Below, in pieces: positions 35,001 to 49,200 of a stretch of DNA of 64,000 bases. The DNA lies in the NCBI RefSeq assembly GCF_029873635.1, contig NC_080419.1, positions 66,598,823 through 66,662,822 on the forward strand, given 5' to 3'. Position numbers and translations under genes: made by a program. How positions within the stretch are numbered: position 1 is the first letter of the stretch; every line of letters begins with the position of its first letter. Source of the DNA: Malania oleifera. Lineage: Eukaryota; Streptophyta; Magnoliopsida; Santalales; Ximeniaceae. The notes below the pieces were generated by a model. That model worked only from the letters and a program-made list of their open reading frames with translations, made no database searches and was not told the origin of the DNA.

Positions 35001-38000
35001 TGCACAATTCTATTATAAGCAAACTCAACAAGTGGTATGCATTCTTCCCATGATTTTAAATTCCTTTGAATGACCGCATGCAATAAGGTAGCTAAAGTCT
35101 AATTAACTACTTCGGTTTGACCATCGGTTTGAGGATGACAAGTAGTAGAAAACAATAGCTTAGTTCCTACCTTTCCCCACAAAACCTTCCAAAAGTAGCT
35201 AAGGAATTTAACATCCCTATCACTCACGATTGTCCTAGGAATGCCATGCAATCGTACAATGTCCCTAAAGAATAAATTGGCTATATTTGTGGCATCATCA
35301 GTTTTATGGCAAGGAATAAAATGTGCCATTTTAGAAAATCTATCAACCACCACAAATATAGAGTCCATACCCCCTTTGGACCTAGGCAAACCTAATATGA
35401 AATCCATTGAAATGTCTACCCAAGGTTCACTAGGTACAGGAAAAGGAGTATAAAGGCCATGAGGTAAGAACTTGGACTTAGCTTGTTTACATGAAATGCA
35501 TCTCGAACACTCTCTCTCTACATTTCTATGCATATGTGGCCAAAAGAAGTGTTCATGCAGAATATCTAAATTCTTTTGTACCCCAAAATGTCCTATCAAA
35601 CCCCCGCTATGTGACTCTCGCACAAGCAATTCTCTTAAGTAGCAGTTAGGCACACAAAGTCTATTCTCCCTAAACAAATATCCATCATGCCTATGCAATT
35701 TATGAAACACAACTTTAGCACATGCCTCATACACATTAGCAAAATCAGAATCTTTAGCATATAAATCCTTTATGTACTCAAAACCCAATAGCTTAGTGCT
35801 AAGTGTAGTAATTAAGGCAGATCTGCGAGAAAGCACATCAGCCACGACATTCTCTTTCCCCTGCTTGTACTGAATGACATATGGGAAGGCTTCAATGAAC
35901 TCTAACCATTTGGCGTGGCGACGATTTAGCTTACCTTGCCCCTTCAAATGCTTTAATGATTCATGATCAGAGTGGATCGCGAATTCTTTAGGCCATAAGT
36001 AGTGTTGCCACGTCTCCAATGTCCTCACCAAGGCATACAGTTCTTTATCATAAGTGGAGTAGTTCAATGCTGCCCCATTGAGCTTTTCACTAAAATATGC
36101 AATGAAACACTTATCCTGCATCAAAACAACTCCAATACCAATCTTGGAGGCTTCACATTTAATCTCAAAAGTTTTAGTGAAATCAGATAAAAGCAACAAT
36201 GGAGCAAAACATAACCTATCTTTAAGCATTTTAAATGCATGTTCTTGTGCTTTACCCCATTTAAACCCCACGTTCTTTTTTATCACTTCAGTTAAAGGTG
36301 CAGCAATGGTGCTAAAATGTCTCACAAACCGCCTATAAAAACTAGCCAACCCTTGAAAACTATGTACATCAGTTACAGATTTAGGTGTTGGCCAATCTTT
36401 TATTGCTTTCGCCTTTTCCTCATCCACTTCTACACCCTTAGCACTCATCATATAACCCAAGAAAATGACCTTTTCCATGCAAAAATTACATTTCTTTAGG
36501 TTAGCAAACAAATTTTCTTTTCTAAGAACATCCAGTACACCTTTCAAATGATCCAAGTGATCATCAAGTTTCTTGTTGTACACTAGGATGTCGTCAAAGT
36601 AGACAACAACAAATCTGCCTATAAATGCACGCAACACATGATTCATCAAGCGCATGAAAGTATTAGGTGCATTGGTGACCAAATGGCATAACCATCAATT
36701 CATACAAACCGTACTTTGTCTTAAATGTAGTTTTCCATTCATCACCTGGTTTCACTCTTATTTGATGGCTGCCACTTTTTAAATCAATTTTAGAAAAATG
36801 CATGAGCCATGCAGTTCATCTAACATGTCATTTAGTCTAGGGATAGGATGACGTTACTTTACAGTGATTTTATTAATCTACAGTCAATGCACATCCTCCA
36901 TGATCCATCTTTCTTCGGTACCAATAGCATGGGTACCATACACGGACTCATGCTCTCCCTCACATGCCCCTTGGCTAGCAGCTCCTCAACTTGTCTTTGA
37001 AGTTCCTTAGTCTCCTTGGGGCTGTTCCTATAGGCCAGATGGGAATCGTAGCCCCGGGGATGAAGTCAATCTGATGCTCAATTCTTTTAATTGGTAGCAA
37101 ACCATTGGGCACGTCTACAGGAAAGACATCCTCGTATTCTTGCAGCAAAGAAAAAACAGTACTAGGCAAGGAAGAGGTGAGTTCATTAGTGCTCAAATAT
37201 TCCTCCTTGTACATGAGTACAACTAGAGGTCTTTGTGCATAAAAAAACTTTCTTACACTCTTTTTCCTTTGCATACAAACTCACTTTTTCCTCTCTTGCT
37301 ATTTTCCTCTCATTTTTACCACTTTTTTTTTTTTTTTTCTAATTTCAGCTCCTCTCTTGCCCTCATTTTCTCTCCTCTGTTTTCTCCTTTTGTTTTATTC
37401 TCAGCCTCTCTTTTGTTTTTCTCATCATTTGCTCTTTTCAATCTCACTGGATTTTCATACACTTGCTTATGAGTCAATGGTACAAGGGTCACACTCCTCT
37501 CATCTTTTATAAAGGAATACCTATTCTTGAACCCATCATGAGTGACACATCGATCATATTGCCACGGCTTGCCCAATAAGATGTGACTAGCATGCATAGG
37601 GACCGCATCACATAGAATCTCATCAGAATATTTTCCAATTGAAAATACAATCAGCACTTGCTTATTCACCCTAACCTCCCCACACTCATTCAAACATTGA
37701 AGTTTGTAAGGCCTAGGGTGTTTTATGCATTGCAACCCCAACTTCTCTACTAATGTGGTACTAGCTACGCCTGTGCAGCTCCCTCCATCGATGATCACGC
37801 TACACACCTTATCATGGATGTAACATCGAGTATGATATATATTCTCACGCTGCTCCTCATTTTCATCTTTCACCACATGCATGCTTAAGGCTCTCCTAGT
37901 TACTGATGCCTTGCCATGGACAGCATACTCAACATCACTAGACTCTTTTAGTGAAGGCATGGACTCATGATCATTCTCTTCATTATCGGTCTCAATAGTA

Positions 38001-41000
38001 CCATCATCTCTCATAATCATTGCTCTTTTATTTGGGCATTGTGATGCAATATGGCCAGTTCCCAAACACCTAAGACACTTGGTATTTCTGTACCTACTAG
38101 GTTCAGAAGAAGTTGTACCTTTTTCATGGCTACCCACTTTGTCTTTGCCTTTCTCATTCTCTTCCTTGGATTTGGAAACAACCCTTTCTTCTTTTGATTT
38201 CCCCCAATTCGGTTTCCTTGTGGAATGGGAAGCTGAAGTTGTTGTAGCATGCTTGTTTCCACCCTTGTGTTTGAGTTGCCTCTCCTCTTTCATTGCCATA
38301 TGCACCTTGTCCTCTAACTCCACATAGTGTTGTAGCTCCACTATGTTAGCAATTTCCCGGTTCAACCCACATAAGAATCGTGCCATTGTAGCTTCTCTAT
38401 CTTTCTCAATATTTGCTCGAATCATAGCCATCTCCATCTCTTTGTGGTTGTCCTCCACACTTTTGGTACCTTGGGTAAGGCTTTGAAGACGTTGGTGTAA
38501 ATCTCGGTAGTAGTGGTTTGGTACAAATCGCTTCCTCATCACCGCCTTCATTTCAGCCCACGTCTCAATAGGCCTTTCCATGTTTATACGCCTTCTAAGA
38601 AGAATTTGATCCCACCATACCAGTGCATAGTTAGTGAACTCCACAGCTGCCAATTTCACCTTTTTTTTTTCGGAGTTGTTATGACACTCAAAAATGAGCT
38701 CAACCTTCCTCTCCCATTTAGGGTATACATCCGGGTTATTTTTCCTTGAAAAGGAGGGATCTTCATTTTGATGCCTCCGATGTTTCTATCGATGTTATCT
38801 CAACCCCTTGGCTCCTATCGAGGTTGCCGCTCTTGCCTAACACCTCGATAAGCAAATCTGCCCATACTGTGTTCATTGCTACCTATATCATGTTCAAATT
38901 CAGCAATCGGAGGAGTATGTGGCCTTCGCCGCCTTTCACTGGATTGCCCTCTTCTCAGTCCATCAATTGCAGCGTCTTGTCTATCCAATCTATCTCTGAA
39001 CTCCCCAAAAACCGTATTGAGTCTTTCAAACTGTTGTTGAATGGCTTGCAAGGTGAAGAATGAGTCTTGTGGAGGGTTCTCATTCTCACTACCCTTGTTG
39101 GAAGTTTCAGCGCCAACCGCCTTTATACTCATGATTTCAAACCTGCAAAAAAGGATATTAGAGAGAAAAAAAATTCCTCACTCACTCCCTTACGTGTTTA
39201 CCCTCAAACAATGACACTCAATGCTTGTGTTTTGACACAATTTTTTTTTTTTTGGCTTTTTCCCTCGGATACGCTCACACACTCGTGCCTCCTACCACTT
39301 AGGATTTCTCTTTTAGTTCTTTAATGAACTAATCCCAAACAAACCAATAGTTCAACCAAACACAACAATTGAATCAATGAATTGGAAACAAGATATTAAT
39401 GAAAATAACAATGGAACAACTAAATCAGGACACAAAACAATGAAAGAAAGACAAAAAGAAGTCAAGAAAACAATAATGACACAAATGAAATAAGAAGAAA
39501 TTCAATGGAACAAAATAACCAACTCGACCAAGGATATATTCAAACACAAATCAGAATAATAAATTGAATAGATTTTAGAATGGACTAAGATAAAGTCAAA
39601 GGAGAATCCAAGTTAAGTGCAGCCACAAATTGAACAAACCTTCAAGCTGCTGCCTCCTCTTTTTTTTTTTGAATGCAAAATGCTGCCTTCTCTCTCTTTT
39701 TTTTGAATGCAAAAAATGGTGTTTTTTTTGGGGTACTCTAATTAGCCTTGCTGTGTTTCTTGCAATTTCCAGCCACAAAAGATTCAATCTTGATAATGGA
39801 TGATATTTAAAGAAATGGAAAATTTCGGAAACAAGAAAACAAGATAGGTAGATCGGATGATAGAAGAATTTGAAATAAGGATAAATGAGTATAAGATAAA
39901 AGAATTTTCGAAAGCAAACAAGAAAAATAAGATAGATAGACACTGATTTGAACCAAGGCTCTGATACCAAATGATGCGGAACTCCAAGAATGAACGTCCG
40001 GAGACCCCAAATCAGATTTATCAAAACCCCAAACCCAAAATAAGATTCGACATGGTAGTGGATCCTTGACCTATTGCTTGACGTGAAGAACAGACCAAGA
40101 ATATCAAATTAATGGTTGAATGCCACAAAGGTAGCACTTTTGATAAGTTCAGTGAAAGTTCAATGAAGAACTTGAAGAGAAATAAACTTCACTTGGAATT
40201 GTATTTAGCCAAAAATATTCCTTTTTTCAATACAACAGAGAGTTGGCTACTAATAGAAAATAAAAGAAACCCATGACATCAGCCTGACCAATAAAAATAG
40301 GTTATGACATTAATCTAGCCAATAAAATGGCCCCACATAACCTTAAACATGACATGTCATTTAAAGAAACATGAGCAAGTCACATGCCATGTGCCATGTC
40401 CTTTAATGAAACATGTGCAAGTCACATGCCATGCTTAATTGACACAATTGGCCCACTATTTAGCCCATACTTTAATTAAAACAATAAAAATTCCCCAAAC
40501 AGCCCCTATTGGCTTAAGGTTCCAACTTCACACGTCTTTAGACAATTTACCATCTTAGGCTCTTCAAGAAAGTCCTTTTCTTTAGTGTCCGTGGCTCTCA
40601 TTGACTCTTGCTCAAGCAACTTCTTAATTAGTCCTTGTGTAGCCTCCTTGATCTTCTTGGCTCTAGCTCTTGTGACGGGTCAGCTTGGCATGTGTAGATC
40701 ATCTTGTGCAATCAGAGCTTGTTGGTTCATATCACCTTTCTCAAGTGTGGAGAAAAGGTTTGCAAAATCATCATTGATGGAAGAGCACAATGAATGTGTT
40801 TTCCATAAATGGAGTCACTCGAATGCAGCTTTATCCGGAACCTCACCCAAAGCCTTATGTGATATCTTGGGTTGATAACTCTATTGTACATGTTTATGAA
40901 AGATGTTTAATTCCCATCCAAATGGGTGAATATTTGTTGGCTAATGTTTGGTGTGATATCCTACCTATGAAGATTGGCTATGTACTCTAAGTTCTCCTTG

Positions 41001-44000
41001 GTTGGATGATTTAGGTGTGACTCAAGGACATAAGAAAACGTGTCTTTCACTATAATGGGAAGAAAATCATTTTGAAGTTAGCTCTACCAATGAACCAAGA
41101 CAAAGAATCAGTTACAATTACTCAGCTTGAAGACAATACAAGGGAGGAAATGAATGTGTTTGAAGACATCCAAAGTCCTTCAGACATTCCGATTGTCGAG
41201 TTTGTCATTCCCAATGTGCTTATTGATGCTAACTCTCAATTCAAGTCTATGATGCTGTCAAAGGATTGTGGTTTCTTGTGTCACTCAAGTGTTGGCTTTC
41301 AAAGAATCCAAGTTTGCTTCTAACTTTTGATTCTCCAACGTTTCAAAATTCAAGGCTGAATTTTTCTAATTGGGGGAGAGTTGATGTAGGACAAGAAGTA
41401 AAACCTTTGGAAGATCTTTTTGGAAAATAATTAAGAAGCGTTGGGTTAAGGAATTTTGGGGTTTATTTAGTAGTTGATTCTATGGGCTTAGTATTAATTA
41501 GTATTGGATTATGTGTATTTGGGGGTTGTTTGTAATATTTGTGTATTGTAGGGGATATTTGTAATGTTTTGTAGTTTTAGGGGTTTATGTGTAATTTCAT
41601 TAAAGAGATTTTCTTAAAAATAGTGTGTGGAAGTCATGTTGTAGGCAGTTGCTGATGAATTTGAATTGAAGTGAATGTGAGTTTCCCCTTGGTATCTCCT
41701 CTCCTCTCTCCTCCCTTCCCCTTCTTCTCTTCTAATTTCTCCATGGCTGCAGAACCTTGATGCTGCAATTAGGATTTTTTGAGCAAGATGATGGATCCTT
41801 GTGGAGAGGGGGCTAGTTAAAAGCTTAAAAATAGGAAGAGAGGATGTGGTGGTTTCCTATCTCCAACTTGTTGATGATACCATTTTCTTCCTTAATGATT
41901 ATAGTCCCTCTTTTGGATTCTCCAAATCATCGAGAGGGTATGTGGACTCAAAATTAATATGGGGAAGAGTGGATTAGCAGCTTTGAATGTATCCAATGAG
42001 TGAGTTAGGGAGTTGGCCACTGAAGTGGGATGTGGCGTTCTAGATTGGCCTTTGACTTATTCAAGGTTCCCTTTTTTGGGGGGGGGGGGGGGGGGATATT
42101 AAAATAGCGGAGTTTTGAAATTCAATGGTGGAGAGGGTGAGGAAGAGGTTAGATGGGTGGAAGGGAGCTCTCTTTTCTTTAGGGGGAAGAATTACTCTGA
42201 TTCATGCTTGTCTTTCAAGCATTTTCCTTTATTTTTTGTCTATTTTTAAGATGCCGATAAGAATTGCTAGTAAACTTGAGAAAATTGGCCCCGGGGGGGG
42301 GGGGGGGGGTTCATGGTGACCACTTAGTTAGATGGGATTTAGTTTGTAAGCCTAAAATGTAGTTTGATGAGATGTAGTTTGTAAGCCTAAAAAGGAAAGG
42401 ACGGAGGGCTGGGTCTAGGTAAGTTGGTGTCTAAAAACTCTGCCATTTTGGCTGAATGGTTATGGCGCTTCCCTTTAGAAGAATCTTCCCTTTGACATAG
42501 AGTTATTAGAAGTTAGTTTGGGTTGAATGAGAATGGGTGGGATACTAGTAGTAATTTGAGATGTTGTCTGGGGAGTCTGTGGAGGCCCATTTTTTTAGAT
42601 TTATCGTTCCTTTACCCCTTTACAGTATACTTGTGGTGGGGAGGGGGGTCACGTATACACTTCTAGAAAGAGTGAAAGACTCTTGGCTGGGTAATGTATT
42701 TTTTTCCACATTTTTCCTTCGTCTCTTTCATTTAAGTGCTAAGCAAAATAGAACCATATCTTTTTTTGTTGGGGATTTGAGTAGTCCTTTGGTTTCTTGG
42801 AATCTTCGTTTTATGAGACCTTTTAATGATAGGGGGATGGACTGTCTTCTTTGCTATCTTTATTGAATGGTAGTAATCTTTCGCCAAGGAGAGATGTTTG
42901 CACTTGGTCCTTGGATTAGCTGGCAGTTTTTTTTCTCAACTTTTTTTTTTTTGAATTATTGTCCGTTCTAATTCTTCATTTCCACTTTTTCCTATAGCAT
43001 GGAAGGCCAAGGCTCCCTAAAAAATTAAATCTTTCACTTGGTTGGTTGTGCTTAATAAAATAAATGCTAACAACTTGTTGCAATTTTTCTCCCAATGTCT
43101 GTGTACTCTGTTTCAAGGACTTTGAAACAGCTTCTCATCTCCTTTTACACTGCGACTTTGCTTGAGATTTGGAATAAGCTGTTTGGTATTATAGAGGTGA
43201 GTTGGGTATGCCTTGTATCAGTGCAAGACTTACTATCCATTTCTTTTACTGGTTTTGGCAGAAGGAAGGATAGGGCAGCTTTATGGAGGTGTGGTCCATT
43301 TGCAATTTTATGGGGGATATTGTTGGAACGTCATGCACGGATATTCTCTGGTAAAAATAGAATTTGAAGCTGGTCTGGGATAAGATCCAGTTTTTAGCAT
43401 AATTGTGGCATGTTGGATTTGGTTTTTGAGACGAATTAGTCTCCATGAGATTCAAAGAGATTGGAGGAATGTGCTGGCTTGTTGAGTTCTTTTTTCTGTA
43501 GGTTTTAGTTGTTTTTTCTGGTTTGCTCCAGATTTTCTTTGGGGATATCTCATTCTCCCTCTCGTTAATTCTTTTCCCATTAATATAACTTTCTTTTGCT
43601 ATAAAAAAAACAATCTTAATCATAAACAAAACAATTCTTATAGTTCTCGATGGATTTTTGTGATTTGGGAGTATTGCATAATAAATATATTATCATTGTC
43701 ATTAAATACATCTCATTAAATACATATTTTCAATATGTTGGTTTAGTAAATATAATTCTAATGACCTCCAATTCAATTTGCAATCCATACTATCAAATAT
43801 GAAAAAGAAATTCTAAAGTAGCAGCAATTTTTCCCATCTTTATCTTTTGTTGTCCATTGCTTCTCCTCTTTTTTGGGTATTTTCTATGTGTGGATTTGTT
43901 TTGATTATTTTGTCCTTTTTTGGGTGTTCTCTACAATGTATATGTATTTTCCATTTACTCTCCTTTCTTAATCAGTTTGGACTATTTTAGTGAGAAGTTT

Positions 44001-46194
44001 AATCACTTCTTATAATTAAAGAACTTTTAATTTTAGTATAGAATAGAGAAGAAATCTTTTAAGTAACTTGGTAAAGATTAGGGAAGGAAAAGAAACTGTA
44101 TAAGGAATGTACTATTTCATGTTTGATTATACAGAAAGTGATAAATAAAATAAAAATATGTTGCAACTCAATGAACAAAATTTATTTTACATCACTATCC
44201 ACTTTATTTCTTTGTTAAAGAAAATTAATCATATTAAAAAAATATTATTAATAATATTTGATGTAGAGAGAAATTACACTCAAAAAAAGGAATTTCATTG
44301 ATATTTTACTTTCTATTTCTTTTCTCAAGTAAAATCTTGATCCAAATGGAGCCTAGGTTTTTGGTTGAGTTGAGTGGGGCAGTTGCACACAATCAACTGC
44401 ACGAGGTTTTGTCACTGTGGGCAAACCATGCACATGAGAAAAATGTTCACTCAAACAACTTTTTTCAAATTAACTTTTACATGTTAATTTTACAAATATA
44501 AAATAGTAGCTGAGAGGACTAATTAAATATGTAGAAAAAGTCAAAAGTAAAAAATAAAATAAAAGAGCAGAAGTATTTTCATATTTTAATTTGGCTAGAT
44601 GTTAGACCTGATGTTTTTTGAGGACGTTTACATAAACAGCGAAGTACTGCATGCATATGCACTAGTCCCATCATAAGAAGTTCAATTGGAAGCTTTTTAT
44701 ATATTTTGATGTCAACACATAGTTTCTTATTGTTCGTATTTGTAATTCTTTGTTGATGTTCAGTTTAGCCTGCCAGAGACAGCTCTTGAGATGGCTGCTG
44801 TAGAACACTTACTGCAAATCCCCGAGGACTCCATTCCTTGCAAAGTTCGTGCTAAGCGTGGTTGTGCCACTCATCCAAGAAGCATCGCCGAAAGGGTTAG
44901 TAAAATTTTAAGAAATATTGATGCATTGCTTTGGGAATGTGAAATTGAGAGTCAGGAATTTAAAGTTGTATATAATTAGAATCTTAGATTTGTATTGAGT
45001 TATCTAATTTTACATAATTTTAAATTAAAATCTCAAATTTTCATGTTCCCAATCCTAGTGTTAGAGCTGTTTGAATGCCCAAAATTGAATTACTCCCATT
45101 AATTTGTTTTACCTCAATTCCTTGTCATAACCATCAATTTCTTGGATTATTAATGTGTTGATCTAGAAATCTAGTAGGTCACTAAAGTTCAACAAACTTG
45201 CCTTAACTTTGTGAGGTTGACTTGCAAAACCAAAACCGAGTGGAGGATGCTTTAGCGATGACCCTCCTATGCCAAAATCAATTTAAGTTGGTGGAAGAAT
45301 GTGCAAAGTAATTGAAGTTTCACGTGCATAGGAGGATTCTCTTACTAAAGCTTGTAGTTTTGATTCTTGATTGGTTAAAGCATTGATTGTGGAGTGTGCA
45401 TATTGCTTTGATTAGTTTCTTGACCAGCGTAAAGAGTGCTGTCCAATTGATTCTGCCAACCTTAACATTTTCTTTTCATAAGTGTAAGCAACTCATGACT
45501 TGAAGTTGTGTCCTTAGGCTATCCAATCTTTGGAAGAGAATCACTATCTTCGCATTTGTCTTGTTGATCATAATGGTATTTGCTTACTAATTAGGTGATG
45601 TAGCAGAAGTAGGTCTTTGGATGGATCATTTTGGCCCAATTTGGAGGCCTATGTCAAAGGATAGAGTCAATGGTTTATTGGGTCCTAAACCCATTTAATT
45701 ATGTGTGTTTAGTTTGCTTGCATTAGGATTATGTATTTTTGGGACTTGTCTGTAGTATTTGTGCATTTTAGGGGCATGTTTGTAATTTCATCTAGTTTTA
45801 AGCGTAAATGTGTGATTTCATGTGTTAGAGGCTTTCTTATAAATAGTGTGTGAAAGCCAGCCATGTAGAAGTTGGTTGCTGAATTTTGAATTTGAAGTGA
45901 ATGTGTGATTTCCCCCTTGGAACACCTCTCTTCCCCTTCGTCTCTTCAATTTCTTCTAATTCCTCCCCATGGCTGCAGATCCTTGATGCTGCTCCTGCAT
46001 CATTTGGTATCGGAGCCCAAATTTGGTCTCCATTCTTCCATTTCAATCAACCCATTTTCCTCATTCATTCTTCTCTTCTTCATGCTCCTCTCTTCTTCTT
46101 CTCCTCCTCTTCTTCTCTTTTCAGTCTCTAATTCTGCTTCTTTACCTGTTCTGTTTCTGAATCTTCTGTTCTGTCCTTGCCTATTCCCTCTTTT

Positions 46195-46241
<47 letters not shown>

Positions 46242-49200
46242 CTCTTCTCTTTCTCTCTTTTCCATTATTCTCTCTATCTCTGATTTTCGAATTATATTGC
46301 TTGTTTTACATCAAATTGTTCTACAAGTTCAGACGCCGCAGGAAGATCCCAGAAAACAGAAGCATTCATAGTCTTAACTTTTTCAAAAATTCCAATAGTG
46401 TCCCCATTTTTTGAACATCACTTTCCCGAGACCATCCTGCAACACCATACATCCAATTGAAAGCATAAGGCCCTTGAAACCCTTCCCCTCAAAATTTCAT
46501 CACCATCTGACCAGCTGTGTGGCCCCACAAGTCGGAGATAAGTTCCCTAGCTGTTGGCCTTTCAAAATCCCAAGTTTCCTGTGCTTTTTGCATCACATCG
46601 CCACCCCCATTGCAATCCTCAACCCCTGATCTACCCTTATCTGAAGTTTCTTTGCTGGAGACTCCTCACATGCTGGCGTCGCGCACAAGTAATCTTGGTG
46701 GAACACCCTACAACTGCCAGATTCATGAGAAATTGCCCCAGCCACAATATTTTGGGTTTCTTCCATGATATTTTGACCTGCAGCATGATATTTTGTAAGC
46801 GGACTTGATCTTTTGCATGCAAGTGTGATAATTTGCTACAAAAAGTGAGAAATTGTTGATGCCAGCTCCTAAAATCAGGTTCTATTGCTGCATTTTGTGA
46901 TTTTTCGAAGATAATTTATGTCATTTCACACTCAAGATCAAAGGTGAATTGAAGATGGTAAATTAGGAATCTGATCTGTGGTTTTCAAGAATAGATTGAG
47001 GATTGTTAGCAAATCGTTTAAAAATTCATGGTGATATATAATTGCATCATGGTGACCATTGTTGAATTGTCTGAAAATGTGGAATTGTTATCTGGTAGGG
47101 TGCAAAAAATGGAAAAAGCCTTGGTGAGACCATTACCAATGCTTTGAAGAGGCTAACAACTAAAGTTGCAGCCTTAGGTAAAAGGCCCATGGATTTTCCT
47201 ACCAAACAATATGGTGGAATAGCTGCTGTCCCTCATACTTTTGAGTTGTGTGAAGGCGGAAATGATTATTTGCATAAAGATATTAAACTAAAATTCCTAG
47301 GGCTTGTTGGTATCGTTGTTGTGTTTCGTTTTCTATTTATGTTTCTGCACAATGAAGAAATAGATTATAAAAACACTCTTGTTTTATGTTTCCAGTTTTC
47401 TATTCTTGTTTTCAGTTTTTAGTTGTTTGAGAAAAATCTGGAAACCATATTTTATGGTTTTCAATTGTTTTGGCAATCTGTTGTCAGAAATTTTAACATC
47501 CAAAAATAATTCTTTTGGATTAAATCATTCATTTTAAACACTTTTAAATTAAAACTAAAACAAAATAATCATATGAATTTAATATAATTAAAATAAAAAT
47601 ATGCATAAATTTAAATAACAATAATAAAGCCAATTATAAAATATATTTACTATTTTTTAATTGTCATGTCCAATAAAATAGTAAAATTTGATTGTATAAC
47701 AATTAAGTAAAATAATTATAACAATTTTATTTCTATTATAATGTTTTTTTAAATGACAATTTATTGATTTAAACATATTTTTATAATATTATTTGATTTA
47801 AAACGAAAATGAGCATTTTTTAATTAAAATTTTAATTTATTTTAGTTTTATAAATATTCACCAAACGGGTTGTTGTTTCTAGTTTTTAGTTTTCCTTTCT
47901 GGTTTTCGTTTTTATAATTTTTGACAGTGATACCAATGCCCCTTTAATAGTCATGGTTCTTTAGATGAATTTGATGATTAGGTGTATTCTTTGAAGTACT
48001 ATTTCCGATGGTATGACATGAATGAGGCTCGAAAGTTGTATTTTGCTGAATCAAAATTGAAGGGAATTGCTTGAATTTGGTATTTAAACAACAAGATATC
48101 TTTAGAAGAAGGAGACTTGGTTAGATTGCAATGTGGGACGAGATTAAGCACGCCATGTAGGAACAATTTGTGCCTCCCAATTATCAGAAGTGTGTTCATC
48201 TCCAGCACTTTGAGTTGAAGCAAGAAGAAAAGATAGTGATAGAGTACATTAGTAGATTCTATCATTTGGCTACTCACGCCGACATATAATGGAAAGAGCA
48301 TGTGATGATAGCTTTGTATAGAAAAGGGCTGGAGTCAGCTATTGCTTCCAGACTTGCTACATGTCATCTCATACAATTGAGGATGCAGTATAGGTTGCCA
48401 CTTAGATTGAGGAGGATATGCAACGTAATCTTCCTAGATCTACATCAGCCCTTTGGTTTGAGAAGTGTACTAATGGAGTTGTATGAGAGAAGACAATTGA
48501 GCAATTGGGTAGAGGAGTTTAGATTAGTACCTCTTGAAAGATCCTGAGCATTCTGGAACAAATTCTAGGGGCCAACCATCGCTCAAATGCTTTAAAGGTC
48601 AAGGTTTTGGACATTGAGCTGCACAATGTCCTAAAACAAGTCATGAATGTTGTAGAAAAAGAATATGATGATGATGATGATGGCACTCAAGTAGTTGAAG
48701 CAAAAACAAAAATCCCAAGTGACTTAGACTATGATGGTAATGTGGAGATCTATTTAGTACGATGTATGCTATCTTCCCACAAGTTTGAAAAAAAGAAGAT
48801 TGGAGGCGGATCAACATCTTTCAAACTTAGGTGATTTGTCAAAGAAGCTTTGTACTTCAGTTATTGATCTTGGTAGCTGTACAAATGTAGTTTTTGAAGA
48901 GGCTGTGAAGAAGCTAAATTTGGAAGTTGAGCTTCATCTTGATCCCTATAAATTACTTGTGTGAACTATACTAATTTGAAGGTCCATGATTGTCGCTTAC
49001 TTACCTTCAAGATTGGTTCCATTGTGGAGATGGTGCAATTTGATATCCTTCCTCCCAAAATTTGTCATATCATTTTGGGCCATACGTGGTTATATGATAG
49101 GAAGGTTAAACATAATGGATGTGAGAATTCTTATTTCCTCACCATTGACAAGGAGAAGTATAAGTTGATGCCATCTCAAGCTCTTCCACTCATCAAGTTG

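Larger units (their letters stand above)
33781..40734 (-). mobile_element. Element E: Ty3/gypsy, nearly complete (7.0 kb), nested in D
   Basis: Minus strand: 5' LTR 40734-39972, primer site, Gag, protease, RT, RNase H, integrase, polypurine tract 34560-34547, 3' LTR 34546-33781. LTRs are 763 and 766 bp. A by-eye comparison over about 230 bp gives roughly 7% difference, so the insertion is not recent. The pol reading frame continues through the tract into the LTR, as I recall for CRM-clade chromoviruses. The sequence [13 protein letters not shown] motif and [10 protein letters not shown] tail agree with that clade, though no tree was made. Several frameshifts and stops disable it. Confidence 0.93.
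32218..41771 (+). mobile_element. Element D: small gypsy-type element lacking RT and integrase, inserted in L1
   Basis: LTRs 32218-32604 and 41382-41771 start TGATGTAGGACAAGAAG. A primer site (tatcagagccc, partly deleted) follows the left LTR, and a polypurine tract (gggggagag) precedes the right one. Taking out the nested element E, the inside is only about 1.8 kb: a CT-rich leader and a gypsy-type aspartic protease, with no RT or integrase. The flanks GGATG (32213-32217) and GGATT (41772-41776) fit a 5-bp duplication with one change. The L1 frame continues across the insertion. D is related to element C in intron 3. Confidence 0.85.

Noticed and set aside
40500..40734. Truncated second gypsy element in tandem with E
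   Set aside because: The pol-like sequence right of the first apparent LTR end first suggested a tandem copy. The TSD CCTTT and the polypurine tract show that it is part of the LTR.
46177..46414. Leu/Ser-rich frames
   Set aside because: Produced by the (CT)n run in the leader of element C.
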